Origin: an uncultured Clostridia bacterium
GTDB taxonomy: Bacteria > Bacillota > Clostridia > TANB77 > CAG-508
Assembly (NCBI GenBank): GCA_944386375.1
Contig: CALXAW010000028.1
Coordinates: forward strand, 1 to 14,192
Length of the DNA: 14,192 bases
Direction of reading: 5' to 3'
Numbering within the stretch: position 1 is the stretch's first letter; each line of letters opens with the position of its first letter. Shown here piece by piece: positions 7,412 through 14,192 of the stretch. Below the pieces are notes generated by a model that searched no databases, was not told where the DNA came from, and saw nothing but the letters and a program-made list of their open reading frames with translations. A program made the translations under genes and the position numbers.

Positions 7412-9094
7412 TTATATATCTTTTTTCCACTTTCTACTAACTTTATCTTGAGATTTTTCCTTTTTAGGAGATAAATAGCTTGCTCTATACTCTTGTTTCC
7501 AAATAGGAGGGATAAAATACCCATTTTTTTTGCTATCACCTGTTGGAGCAAAAGGTACAGTATATGGTACACCAAAAGAACTTAAATTACATAACATAGA
7601 AATATATATAAATATACCTAAACCAATACCTAAAAATCCTGCAGTAAATCCTAAAATAATAAAGAAAAATCTAAAAACTCTTAAATGAAACCCAAAAGAA
7701 AAGTCAGGAATTGCAAAAGAGGCAATACCAGTTATTGCAACAATTATAATCAAAATAGGACTTACAATATTTGCATTTACAGCTGCATCTCCTAATATTA
7801 AAGCACCAACAATTCCAATAGTAGGACCAACAGGTGATGGAACTCTTAAACCAGCTTCACGTATCAATTCAAAAGATATTTCCATAACCAATAACTCAAA
7901 AATAATTGGAAATGGCACAAATTGCCTAGCAGCCAAAATAGAAAATAATAATTCTGTTGGTAATATTTCTTGGTGAAAGCTTGTTACTGCTATATAAATT
8001 CCAGGCAATAATAAAGTTAAAAAAGCTGCAATAAATCTAAGTGACTTTAAAAAATTGCCAAATAACACTTTTAAATTAGTATCTTCCGGTGAAGACATAA
8101 AATCAATTAATGTAGCAGGCATAATTAATGCATAAGGGTTACCATTTACTAATACTATAACTCTTCCTTGCATCAAATATTTTGTACATTTATCTGGCCT
8201 TTCGGTAGATAAAATTTGAGGTATTCCAAATTGGCTATTAACATATATTAAATACAAAAGTTGCCCAGAAGAAAGCAAACTATCTATAGACAAATTATTT
8301 AGCCTAAACTTTACTTCAGCAACTAAATTACTATTTGCAATATTGTGCATATAGCATACAGCACAATAAGTTTTACTAATTTTGCCAATATTTAAGCTTT
8401 CTATAACTAAATTTTCATTATTTATTATTCTTCTAAGTAAAGAGGTATTAGTTCTAATACTCTCTACAAAAGCCTCTTGTGGTCCTTTTATTACAACCTC
8501 ATTATTAGGTGTACTAACACTTCTCTGTTTAAAACCTTTTACATCTATATTAAAAGCTTTATCAATTGTATCTATAAACAATGCACAGTTTCCAGAGTTT
8601 ACACCAGCAATAATCTCGTCAAAAGTAGAAACTATTTTTACATTATTTTGAGGAATAAGGCTATTATATATAAAATCTACTAAATCAAATCTTTTAACTT
8701 TTCTAACTGTTATATTATTAGTTATTGCCTCAGAAATTACCCTGTTTTCATTTCCGTTATACAAATTAGACTTGTTTTTTAGCATTAAAGACTCTAAAAC
8801 AAAATCATTTATTATATTAGAATCAACCATACCATCTATAAATAAAATAAAAGCATTATATTGTTTACCTCTAGCAGTTAAGGTAAATTCTCTTAAAATT
8901 ATGTCACTATTTATTAAAATATTGTATCTTGTTTTTATATAATCCAAGTTTACACTTAAATTATTATAAATATTATTGTTTTCTAAACTATCTTTTTCTA
9001 AAACTTGTTCGTTTTTATCATTTATTATAGAAAAGTCATAAGGCTCTTTAGGTTCATATTTAAAAATATTGGTTAAAAAGTTTTTTATCCCCAT
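7412..9094 (-). CDS. gerA: Spore germination protein GerA
   Basis: This is the first subunit of a GerA-type receptor; GerA-family subunits have been proposed to assemble into a membrane ion channel that opens on germinant binding. The 560 residues show the family layout. A soluble N-terminal region of about 345 residues carries ILFIDGMVD (83-91), GPQEAFVES (204-212) and RPDKCTKYLMQGRVIVLVNGNP (299-320). The membrane region has helices near 353-370, 382-410, 424-460 and 472-500, with VPFPIIFE (393-400) and REAGLRVPSPVGPTIGIVGALILGDAAV spanning 412-438. The Lys-rich C-terminal tail is cytoplasmic. It opens the operon gerA-gerB-gerC-small membrane protein. TAGGAG, about seven bases upstream, supports the ATG at 9094. 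A SigG-like promoter precedes it, as expected for a forespore gene. Confidence 0.96.
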   Translation of the reverse strand: MGIKNFLTNIFKYEPKEPYDFSIINDKNEQVLEKDSLENNNIYNNLSVNLDYIKTRYNILINSDIILREFTLTARGKQYNAFILFIDGMVDSNIINDFVLESLMLKNKSNLYNGNENRVISEAITNNITVRKVKRFDLVDFIYNSLIPQNNVKIVSTFDEIIAGVNSGNCALFIDTIDKAFNIDVKGFKQRSVSTPNNEVVIKGPQEAFVESIRTNTSLLRRIINNENLVIESLNIGKISKTYCAVCYMHNIANSNLVAEVKFRLNNLSIDSLLSSGQLLYLIYVNSQFGIPQILSTERPDKCTKYLMQGRVIVLVNGNPYALIMPATLIDFMSSPEDTNLKVLFGNFLKSLRFIAAFLTLLLPGIYIAVTSFHQEILPTELLFSILAARQFVPFPIIFELLVMEISFELIREAGLRVPSPVGPTIGIVGALILGDAAVNANIVSPILIIIVAITGIASFAIPDFSFGFHLRVFRFFFIILGFTAGFLGIGLGIFIYISMLCNLSSFGVPYTVPFAPTGDSKKNGYFIPPIWKQEYRASYLSPKKEKSQDKVSRKWKKDI

Positions 9095-9123
9095 ATTTTA
9101 CTCCTAACAATAGTATTTTTTAG

Positions 9124-9153
9124 TAGTATTTTCAAATTTAATAAATTTATACT
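9124..9153 (-). promoter_or_regulatory. SigG-like forespore promoter of the ger operon
   Basis: On the minus strand AGTATA (9153-9148), a 17-base spacer and AATACTA (9130-9124) resemble the SigG pattern from B. subtilis (GHATR, about 18 bases, CATWHTA). Only the first base of the -10 differs. Transcription would start about 20-25 bases before the gerA ATG. The extreme AT content makes chance matches possible, but position and gene function agree with forespore control. Confidence 0.5.
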
Positions 9154-9226
9154 TTTATCTATCTTTTATAAAAAAATAATGTTATAATAAATTTATAATA
9201 AATTTTTATACAAATAGGAGGCTTTA

Positions 9227-10336
9227 ATGAAAGGTAAGTTTGTAACAGGGCTATTAATATCTCTAATAATTGCTCTATTAGTATGTATAGGGTTATTAGG
9301 GTTTAATGTATATAATCAATTATTTGCAAATTTAGGAGAAGAGCTTAGTTTAAATGCAAATTTTGCAAAAATACAAGAAGCAAAAGAAAATGTATCAACA
9401 CCTCAAGTAGTAGCACAAGAACTAGTAAATTCAGAAGATACTTTTCAAAATGTAGAATACGAAAGTGCTGCATCAACAACACATTATTTTTATGACCAAT
9501 TAGAAGATGTTTCTAAACAAATATATGATGGACTAGAAGCAAACAAAGACAATATGAAAACAGGAACATATGCTATAGAATTTGGAAACAACTTTTATGA
9601 TGTGTTATCTGGTTCAAATGGGCAAGAAGTTTTAGGAGACTATTATCAATCTGCTGTAGAAGCATTTACATATGACAATCCAGATATTTTCTATATAGAC
9701 CCAACAAAAATGTACTTAAACATACAAACAATAACAAGAGGAAATGATGTGAGTTATAATGTCTATATAGCAAATGACAATGGAGTAAGTTATTTAGCAG
9801 AAGGGTTTACATCAAAAGAAGATGTAGAACAATGCCAAGCGCAAATAGAGCAAGTAAAAAACAGCATATTATCAAGAATAACAGGAGATGCCTATAATAA
9901 AGTAGGACAAATTCATAATTATTTAGTAGATACAATAAATTATGACCAAAGCCTTTCTAAAGCAAATATATATAATTTATATGGAGCACTAGTTCAAAAA
10001 GAATGTGTATGTGAAGGCTATGCCAAAGCATTTAAATATTTATTAGACGAAGCAGGTATAAGTTGTGTAATAATAGTAGGAGTTGCTACAAACTCACAAG
10101 GAGAAACAGAAAATCATGCATGGAATTATGTACAATTAAATAATAATTGGTATGCCATAGATACAACTTGGGATGACCCAATAGTTCAAGGCGGTGGAGA
10201 AGCCACAGCAGAACACAAATACAGATACTTTCTAAAAGGTGCAAACACCATGAATAGCACACATAGAGCATCTGGACAATTCACAGAAGGAGGCAAAGTA
10301 TTTTCATACCCAACTATATCTAGCACAGACTTTTAG
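9227..10336 (+). CDS. Membrane-anchored transglutaminase-like (papain-fold) protein
   Basis: This 369-residue protein has one N-terminal hydrophobic helix (about 6-33) and a large domain expected outside the membrane. The C-terminal part (about 225-345) is a transglutaminase-like core with the Cys-His-Asp triad: Cys262 in CVCEGYAKAF, His297 in NHAWNYV and Asp312 in IDTTWDDP. Such domains may cross-link proteins, act as peptidases or act on wall-linked proteins; the sequence does not show which. Residues 35-220 are not assigned. AGGAGG (9216-9221), five bases before the ATG, fixes the start. The gene is divergent from gerA across 132 bases. TATAAT occurs at 9183 and 9194 but neither has a convincing -35, so its promoter is unclear. 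A role in spore or envelope assembly is only a contextual guess. Confidence 0.88.
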   Translation: MKGKFVTGLLISLIIALLVCIGLLGFNVYNQLFANLGEELSLNANFAKIQEAKENVSTPQVVAQELVNSEDTFQNVEYESAASTTHYFYDQLEDVSKQIYDGLEANKDNMKTGTYAIEFGNNFYDVLSGSNGQEVLGDYYQSAVEAFTYDNPDIFYIDPTKMYLNIQTITRGNDVSYNVYIANDNGVSYLAEGFTSKEDVEQCQAQIEQVKNSILSRITGDAYNKVGQIHNYLVDTINYDQSLSKANIYNLYGALVQKECVCEGYAKAFKYLLDEAGISCVIIVGVATNSQGETENHAWNYVQLNNNWYAIDTTWDDPIVQGGGEATAEHKYRYFLKGANTMNSTHRASGQFTEGGKVFSYPTISSTDF

Positions 10337-10347
10337 CAAACACCACA

Positions 10348-10363
10348 ATTTTATTGACAAAAA
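10348..10363 (+). repeat. 16-base direct repeat, left copy
   Basis: attttattgacaaaaa is identical to 12699-12714. It contains TTGACA, but nothing resembling a -10 lies 16-19 bases downstream here, where the sequence is G-rich. The copies flank the three-gene accessory segment. Confidence 0.6.
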
Positions 10364-10485
10364 CTAGTGGGGCAGGGGGTGCCCTGCTGTTGCTAAATGT
10401 ACAACAGGAGATTTTTATTCACCAGATCCGCAGTGTTGGAAGTAAGTGCACAAAGGTTCCAGTCAATATTTTGCACTGGAACCTT
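10364..10485 (+). other. GC-rich structured intergenic element upstream of the methyltransferase
   Basis: This stretch of about 120 bases is much richer in G and C than its surroundings and encodes no clear protein. Three hairpins can be drawn. The first is gcaggg (10372-10377) with ccctgc (10382-10387), or the overlapping alternative gggca/tgccc (10370-10374 with 10380-10384). The second is ctgttg (10387-10392) with caacag (10402-10407). The third is a perfect 11-pair stem, aaggttccagt (10453-10463) with actggaacctt (10475-10485). An alternative pairing agtgca (10445-10450) with tgcact (10472-10477) excludes the third. It ends 13 bases before the ribosome binding site of the methyltransferase gene. 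It could be an RNA leader, a repeated element, or a remnant of inserted DNA. No known riboswitch or T-box core was recognised. Confidence 0.5.
10387..10416 (+). terminator. Possible terminator of the transglutaminase-like gene
   Basis: A six-pair stem (10387-10392 with 10402-10407) is followed closely by gagattttt, a five-T run. It lies 50 bases past the stop codon. The stem is short, so the call is tentative. Confidence 0.4.
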
Positions 10486-10512
10486 ATATTATAATGATAG
10501 GAGTTATAGTTT

Positions 10513-11101
10513 ATGACAAAGTGGAATGAGTTCTATAAAAAATCATTGGAAATAGAACGACCTAGTTTGATATTAAAAAAATTTTTTGATATGAATTTAG
10601 ATATAAAAAAAGTTGATAAAAGAGCAATAGATTTGGGATGCGGTTCTGGTAATGATGCAATTTTTCTTTTAAATCATCGGATATCAGGTTACTGCAATTG
10701 ATAAAGAAAAAGAAGTAATAAAAATTTTAAATGAAAGAATCTCTAACAAATCCAATTTAGAAATAATTATAGATAAATTTGAAAATATTACATTTAATAA
10801 ATATGATTTAGTCTTAGCCAATATGAGTCTGTTTTTTTGTAATCCAAAGGATTTTGAAAATGTTTGTAAAAAAATTACTACAAGCATTTTACCATATGGC
10901 TATTTTGTAGGAAACTTCTTAGGAAAAGAAGATGGCTGGCATAATGTTAATGATAGAAGTTTTGTTGAAGAACAGGATTTAAAAGAATTATTTAAAAATT
11001 TTGAAATAATTTATTTTAAAGAAAAAAAATATAATAAAAAAACAGTAAAAGGTAATATGAAATTTTGGCATGTTTATGAAATTATTGCTAAAAAAATATA
11101 A
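10513..11101 (+). pseudogene. Class I SAM-dependent methyltransferase (TehB-like), frameshifted
   Basis: The gene starts at ATG 10513 (AGGAG at 10499-10503) and carries the SAM-binding motif I DLGCGSGND (residues 40-48). After His55 (codon 10675-10677) the frame is broken. Skipping one base at about 10678 restores GYQVTAIDKEKEV and continues without interruption through FENITFNKYDLVLANMSLFF and HVYEIIAKKI to the TAA at 11101. In the existing frame translation stops at 10701. Restored, the protein would be about 195 residues, the usual size for small TehB-like methyltransferases. The extra C is not in a homopolymer, so it may be a real mutation rather than a typical sequencing slip. The substrate is unknown. 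It leads a cluster with an acetyltransferase and a TIM-barrel gene. Confidence 0.85.
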
Positions 11102-11151
11102 TTCTACATAATATTGGTTTTATAAATGAAAAAATTATAAGGAGAAATGCA

Positions 11152-11721
11152 ATGGAAATAAAAGATGTTTTTGGGGATTTTCCTACATTAGAAACAAGTA
11201 GGTTAATTTTGAGAAAATTTAAATTAACAGATGTAGACGATTTATTTGAATATGCAAGCAATAAAAATATTGATAAATATGTACCATGGTATGCATATAA
11301 TGATAGAAACGAAGCGGTAGAATTCATTAATTCAAGAATAGAAAGGTATAATGAAGGTAACTTATCTTCTTGGGCTATAGAATTAAAGGAAAACAACAAA
11401 ATGATAGGAAGTATAGATTTTGGAAAATGGGATACAAAATCAAATTGTGCAGCAATTGGATATGCAATAAGTTATGATTATTGGAATAATGGATATGCTA
11501 CTGAAGCATTAAGAGAAGTAATAAAATTCGGTTTTGAAACTATGAAATTACATAGAATTCAAATGGAACATGTTAAAGAAAATGTTGCGTCTGGAAAAGT
11601 GATGCTGAAGAATGGATTAAAGTATGAGGGAACACTAAGAGAAGCAGCATATTACAAAGGACAATATTATGATAAAAAAATTTATAGTATATTAAAAAAG
11701 GAATATATGGATTTAAAATGA
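11152..11721 (+). CDS. GNAT family N-acetyltransferase (RimJ/RimL-type)
   Basis: This 189-residue protein transfers an acetyl group from acetyl-CoA to an amine, on either a protein N-terminus or a small molecule. Typical features are the opening LETSRLILRKFKLTDVDDL (13-31), a central strand IGSIDFGKWD (85-94), the acetyl-CoA loop at 110-119 (YWNNGYATEA, matching the Q/RxxGxG/A motif with NNGYA), and HRIQMEHVKENVASGKVMLKNG (134-155) with the conserved Asn-Ala/Ser and Gly-Leu segments. AAGGAG (11139-11144), seven bases before the ATG, supports the start. The stop overlaps the next gene by four bases (ATGA), showing translational coupling with the TIM-barrel gene. The substrate cannot be read from the sequence; RimJ/RimL-like members include both ribosomal-protein and antibiotic or metabolite acetyltransferases. 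Confidence 0.92.
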   Translation: MEIKDVFGDFPTLETSRLILRKFKLTDVDDLFEYASNKNIDKYVPWYAYNDRNEAVEFINSRIERYNEGNLSSWAIELKENNKMIGSIDFGKWDTKSNCAAIGYAISYDYWNNGYATEALREVIKFGFETMKLHRIQMEHVKENVASGKVMLKNGLKYEGTLREAAYYKGQYYDKKIYSILKKEYMDLK

Positions 11722-12521
11722 AAATATTATTAAGCTTAAATTATAGACATTTTAAAATAACCCCTAATGAGATAATTAGTTTACTAAAAAAGTATGATAA
11801 TAACAATATAATAAAAGGATTTGAAGTAAGTATAAAATATGACAATGATTTAGTATATTTAAAACAATTGGCTGGAATTTGTAAAAATAAAGGATACTTA
11901 TTGAGATTACATGCACCAACATTAATAAATATTAATAAATATGAAGAATATTTTGATTTTGTAAATAAAATTACTCAAATCTACGAAGATTCTTTGAATG
12001 TAGTTTTTCACCCGATAAATGCTGAAAGTATTGAGAAAAGTATTTCGAAAACTGTTCAATATTTAAAACATATATATGAATATATTGAAATAAAAAGATA
12101 TAAAAGAATTATAATAAGTATAGAAAATTTAAATGATATAAATGGATTGGAGAGAATAAAGAAAGAAAACATTGAGGGCATTTTAAAAAAGTTTGAAAAA
12201 TTGAAATTTACATATGATATAGGGCATGAGCTTATAGATAATAATTCTGTATCAAATTTATCTGATTTATTATTAGATAGGCTAAATAATATTCATATTC
12301 ATGCTTATGATGGAAACAAAGATCATTATCCTATACTAAGAGAGAATGAGAAGTCTATCAAAGTATTAATGGTATTAGAAGAAATAAAAAATAAAGGATA
12401 TAATGATGTTATAGTATCAGAATATGCTCTGGATTATATAGAAGGAAATGACTTTAATACTAAAATGATAAATTATATAAGATATTCTATTATGCTAGGA
12501 GACAACAAAAGAATTAATTAA
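11718..12521 (+). CDS. Xylose isomerase-like TIM-barrel protein (sugar phosphate isomerase/epimerase or endonuclease IV fold)
   Basis: This 267-residue protein shows the repeating strand motifs of the AP endonuclease 2/xylose isomerase-like family and its likely metal ligands in order: His65 (LRLHAPT), His98 (VVFHP), Glu136 (ISIENLN), Asp167 and His170 (YDIGHE), His193/His195 (HIHAYDG) and Glu235 (VSEYA). The set is complete, so an active metalloenzyme is expected. Whether it isomerises a sugar, acts on another metabolite or cuts DNA cannot be decided from sequence; the short length and HIHAYDG motif favour the isomerase/epimerase-like branch. It overlaps the acetyltransferase gene by ATGA and has no separate ribosome binding site of note, so it depends on that gene for translation. 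No strong terminator is visible after its stop. Confidence 0.85.
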   Translation: MKILLSLNYRHFKITPNEIISLLKKYDNNNIIKGFEVSIKYDNDLVYLKQLAGICKNKGYLLRLHAPTLININKYEEYFDFVNKITQIYEDSLNVVFHPINAESIEKSISKTVQYLKHIYEYIEIKRYKRIIISIENLNDINGLERIKKENIEGILKKFEKLKFTYDIGHELIDNNSVSNLSDLLLDRLNNIHIHAYDGNKDHYPILRENEKSIKVLMVLEEIKNKGYNDVIVSEYALDYIEGNDFNTKMINYIRYSIMLGDNKRIN

Positions 12522-12698
12522 AAAATGTATTTAAGAATTATTGCCCAAATATAGAAAGGGTCTATAATAGTATTATAAAATAGTGTAGTATTTGTTTATA
12601 TTAGAGGAATGTAATACAAAAATATTAACCAATATAAAATATAAATTTTGACTTACATAACTCTATATTCTCTATATACACTCAAAAAAACAAATCCT

Positions 12699-12714
12699 AT
12701 TTTATTGACAAAAA
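12699..12714 (+). repeat. 16-base direct repeat, right copy
   Basis: Identical to 10348-10363. Here the TTGACA within it forms the -35 of the next gene's promoter. Confidence 0.6.
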
Positions 12715-12733
12715 TCGAGTTAAATATTAAAAT
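12705..12733 (+). promoter_or_regulatory. SigA-type promoter of the G5-glucosaminidase gene
   Basis: TTGACA (12705-12710), a 17-base spacer and TAAAAT (12728-12733). The start would be near 12739-12741, placing the ribosome binding site AGGTGAT (12740-12746) almost at the 5' end of the transcript, a very short leader. Upstream, 12522-12698 is AT-rich and shows no gene. Confidence 0.65.
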
Positions 12734-12749
12734 AATTATAGGTGATATT

Positions 12750-13730
12750 ATGAAAACGAAAGAAAAAAACAAAGGTAATTTAATTATAGGGATAATAATT
12801 ATTGCTTGGATAATTATTATAGGAATTTATTATCTTTTTAATGATAAGCAAATATCATATGCCTATAGTGAAGAAACGGAGCAAAATACTACACAAATAA
12901 GTAATGCAGAAAAAGTTGATTTAGAAACAATTATAAATAAAAATACCCAAGTATCAACTAGGGAAGAAATAGTAGTAGAAGAAACAGAACTAGAATATAT
13001 TACAAAATATAGAAATAATGACCAATTACTAAAAGGAACAACACAAATATCTCAAGAAGGAAGAAATGGAACGCAACAAATAATAACTAAAAAAACATAT
13101 AATGAAAAAGGAGAAATAATATCAGAAGAGCAAATAAGTGCTAAAGTTGTAAAATCTTCTATAGATAAAGTTGTAGACATAGGAACAGCAGAGCCTAAAA
13201 AACAGCCAGCTACAACCAAAAAATCAAATGGTAAAAAAGGACTATCTTTTGACATCAATTTAAATGAGCCTAGCGGATTTTCTCAAGAAGAATTTAAAAA
13301 AGCCTTAACAGATAGCAAAGATAAAAACAAAATATTTGAAAACAACTCAGAATATTTTTATCTAATAGAAGAAGAGTACAATATAAATGGAATATTTGTT
13401 GCAGCAGTTGGAATACACGAAAGTGGATGGGGAACATCTAAACTTGCAAAAAGTAAGTATAATTTATTTGGTTATGGAGCATATGACTCTAACCCATATA
13501 ATGGAGCATATAGCTTTACCAGCTATTCAGAATGTATAGATTTAATTGCAAGAGTATTTGTAAAATATTATATAAATGCACCAGGAACAAAAATATATGA
13601 TGGACAAGCTGCAAGTGGAAAATATTATAGTGGAAGCACATTATCTGCAATAAATAAAAAATATGCATCAGACAAAAATTGGGCAAATTCAGTATATACA
13701 TATATGGAGTATTTATATAACAAAATATGA
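12750..13730 (+). CDS. Membrane-anchored G5-domain glucosaminidase (peptidoglycan hydrolase)
   Basis: This 326-residue envelope protein should cleave the glycan chain of peptidoglycan. An N-terminal hydrophobic helix (about 10-30) is followed by an acidic linker, then a G5-like domain (about 65-147: EEIVVEETELEY, LLKGTTQISQEGRNGTQQ, ISAKVVKSSIDKVVDIGT). G5 domains are linked to adhesion or glycan binding. A Lys/Pro-rich linker (148-165) leads to a glucosaminidase domain (about 175-326). That domain has the catalytic Glu224 in GIHESGWGTSKLAKSKYNLFG and later SFTSYSECI and YASDKNWANSV, as in GH73-type enzymes. The ATG at 12750 is preferred to the TTG at 12648 because AGGTGAT precedes it, the promoter lies between the two, and the protein then opens with a normal Lys-rich signal anchor. 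A strong terminator follows. Confidence 0.9.
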   Translation: MKTKEKNKGNLIIGIIIIAWIIIIGIYYLFNDKQISYAYSEETEQNTTQISNAEKVDLETIINKNTQVSTREEIVVEETELEYITKYRNNDQLLKGTTQISQEGRNGTQQIITKKTYNEKGEIISEEQISAKVVKSSIDKVVDIGTAEPKKQPATTKKSNGKKGLSFDINLNEPSGFSQEEFKKALTDSKDKNKIFENNSEYFYLIEEEYNINGIFVAAVGIHESGWGTSKLAKSKYNLFGYGAYDSNPYNGAYSFTSYSECIDLIARVFVKYYINAPGTKIYDGQAASGKYYSGSTLSAINKKYASDKNWANSVYTYMEYLYNKI

Positions 13731-13734
13731 ATTT

Positions 13735-13808
13735 AAAAGAGTAAATATATAATATATATAATATTTCAAAACTTTATTAGCTCTATATTATATATTTATT
13801 CTTTTTTT
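13735..13808 (+). terminator. Long-stem Rho-independent terminator
   Basis: The arm 13735-13754 pairs with 13786-13805 over 20 positions, with a single G-T pair. A run of seven T follows the C at 13801. The loop is about 31 bases. It begins four bases after the glucosaminidase stop. Confidence 0.8.
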
Positions 13809-13828
13809 ATAAAACTTATATTTTTTAC

Positions 13829-13857
13829 TTGCTATTTTACAAATATTATTGTATGAT
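13829..13857 (+). promoter_or_regulatory. Probable promoter of the last gene
   Basis: TTGCTA (13829-13834), a 17-base spacer and TATGAT (13852-13857). The -35 is imperfect. It lies between the preceding terminator and the gene at 13919, which supports it. Confidence 0.5.
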
Positions 13858-13918
13858 ATAGAAGTAGAAAAATGAAAAAATAAATGAATAAACAAACAAA
13901 AAGAAAGGAGCAGCATTG

Positions 13919-14192
13919 ATGAAAAAAAAGGCTCTATTTATAGTATTTATAGCAATAATATTGCTTCTATTTATATGTTCTAATTATGCATATGCAACAA
14001 CAACAGATGTAGTAATAGATAACAGTACAGAAAGCAAATTAGTAGAAATAAAAGAAGATGCAGAAAATTCTTTAGAAGATTATAAGCAAAAATATGGATC
14101 AGATGCATATGGTTTTACTGCCTATGTATTAAATTTAATACGAATTTATAGTATTCCATTTTGCTTTTTAGGAATTGTAGTAAGTGCTATAT
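13919..14192 (+). CDS. Secreted/membrane protein of unknown function, 5' part (runs off window)
   Basis: ATG at 13919 with AAAGGAG at 13904-13910. The 91 codons in the window start with a signal peptide (MKKK, hydrophobic core about 5-20, SNYAYA with likely cleavage after Ala26), then a polar, acidic stretch (about 27-62), then a second hydrophobic segment beginning near IYSIPFCFLGIVVSAI (about 76-91) that continues beyond the window. The Cys20 context (LFIC) does not fit a lipobox. I do not recognise the family. A short secreted protein with further membrane helices is the most that can be said. It has its own probable promoter and is separated from the wall hydrolase by a terminator. Confidence 0.75.
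   Translation, partial: MKKKALFIVFIAIILLLFICSNYAYATTTDVVIDNSTESKLVEIKEDAENSLEDYKQKYGSDAYGFTAYVLNLIRIYSIPFCFLGIVVSAI

Noticed and set aside
8382..8683. Plus-strand open frames inside gerA
   Set aside because: They are antisense to the conserved GerA coding region and lack a ribosome binding site and any recognised domain.
10354..10382. TTGACA at 10354 as the promoter of the methyltransferase cluster
   Set aside because: The sequence 16-19 bases downstream is G-rich and has no -10-like hexamer.
10490..10495. TATAAT as the -10 of the methyltransferase gene
   Set aside because: The predicted start would fall inside the ribosome binding site, and no -35 is found at 16-18 bases upstream.
11088..11399. 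Minus-strand open frame of 103 codons over the acetyltransferase gene
   Set aside because: It lies opposite a clear GNAT gene and its hydrophobic content is that expected from reading AT-rich coding DNA in antisense.
12556..12600. Short palindromes such as tataatagtattata after the TIM-barrel gene
   Set aside because: They are made only of A and T, have almost no loop and no T-run, and are common by chance in such DNA.
12648..12749. N-terminal extension of the glucosaminidase from a TTG at 12648
   Set aside because: No ribosome binding site precedes it, it runs through the promoter, and the ATG at 12750 gives a normal signal-anchor N-terminus with AGGTGAT just upstream.
1..14192. CRISPR array, tRNA, rRNA, integrase or transposase
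   Set aside because: No regularly spaced repeats, cloverleaf-like sequences, rRNA signatures or recombinase motifs were found on either strand.

Overview
The window is AT-rich DNA (roughly 30% GC by eye) from a low-GC Gram-positive, almost certainly an endospore-forming member of the Clostridia. The reasons are a complete gerA/gerB/gerC germinant-receptor operon, AGGAGG-type ribosome binding sites, Arg encoded mostly by AGA, TGG for Trp with TGA used as a stop, and clostridial-style genes (AAA+DUF4143 ATPase, AAA_32/Lon-like protease, G5-glucosaminidase). The species cannot be named from the sequence alone.

Layout. (1) 1-546 (+): C-terminal part of a DUF4143 ATPase, followed by an unexplained 38-base near-perfect palindrome. 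(2) 735-2333 (+): pyrG (CTP synthase) behind a near-consensus housekeeping promoter. It converges on a Lon-like protease gene and shares a symmetric bidirectional terminator with it. (3) 9094-2348 (-): a run of co-oriented genes, gerA, gerB, gerC, a 59-residue two-helix membrane protein, then the Lon-like protease. The ger part is preceded by a match to the forespore SigG promoter pattern, and the Lon-like gene has its own vegetative-type promoter. (4) 9227-10336 (+), divergent from gerA: a membrane-anchored transglutaminase-fold protein. (5) 10348-12714: a 2.35-kb segment holding an unusually GC-rich structured stretch, a frameshifted SAM methyltransferase, a GNAT acetyltransferase and a TIM-barrel (sugar isomerase/endonuclease IV-like) protein. 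It is bounded by two copies of a 16-base direct repeat and looks accessory. (6) 12750-13730 (+): a membrane-anchored G5 + glucosaminidase cell-wall hydrolase with its own promoter and a long hairpin terminator. (7) 13919-end (+): the start of an unrecognised secreted or membrane protein.

How the genes fit together. GerA, GerB and GerC are expected to form an inner-membrane receptor that senses nutrients in the dormant spore. The small two-helix protein sits where GerA-family 'D' modulators are found in Bacillus. Two features of this cluster depart from the textbook. GerC has Ser where the lipidated Cys should be, and the Lon-like protease keeps its Ser-Lys protease dyad while both Walker motifs are altered. 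The envelope theme continues with the transglutaminase-like protein and the G5-glucosaminidase. No CRISPR array, tRNA, rRNA, integrase or transposase was seen. No gene-free stretch exceeds 300 bases; the longest is 12522-12749.
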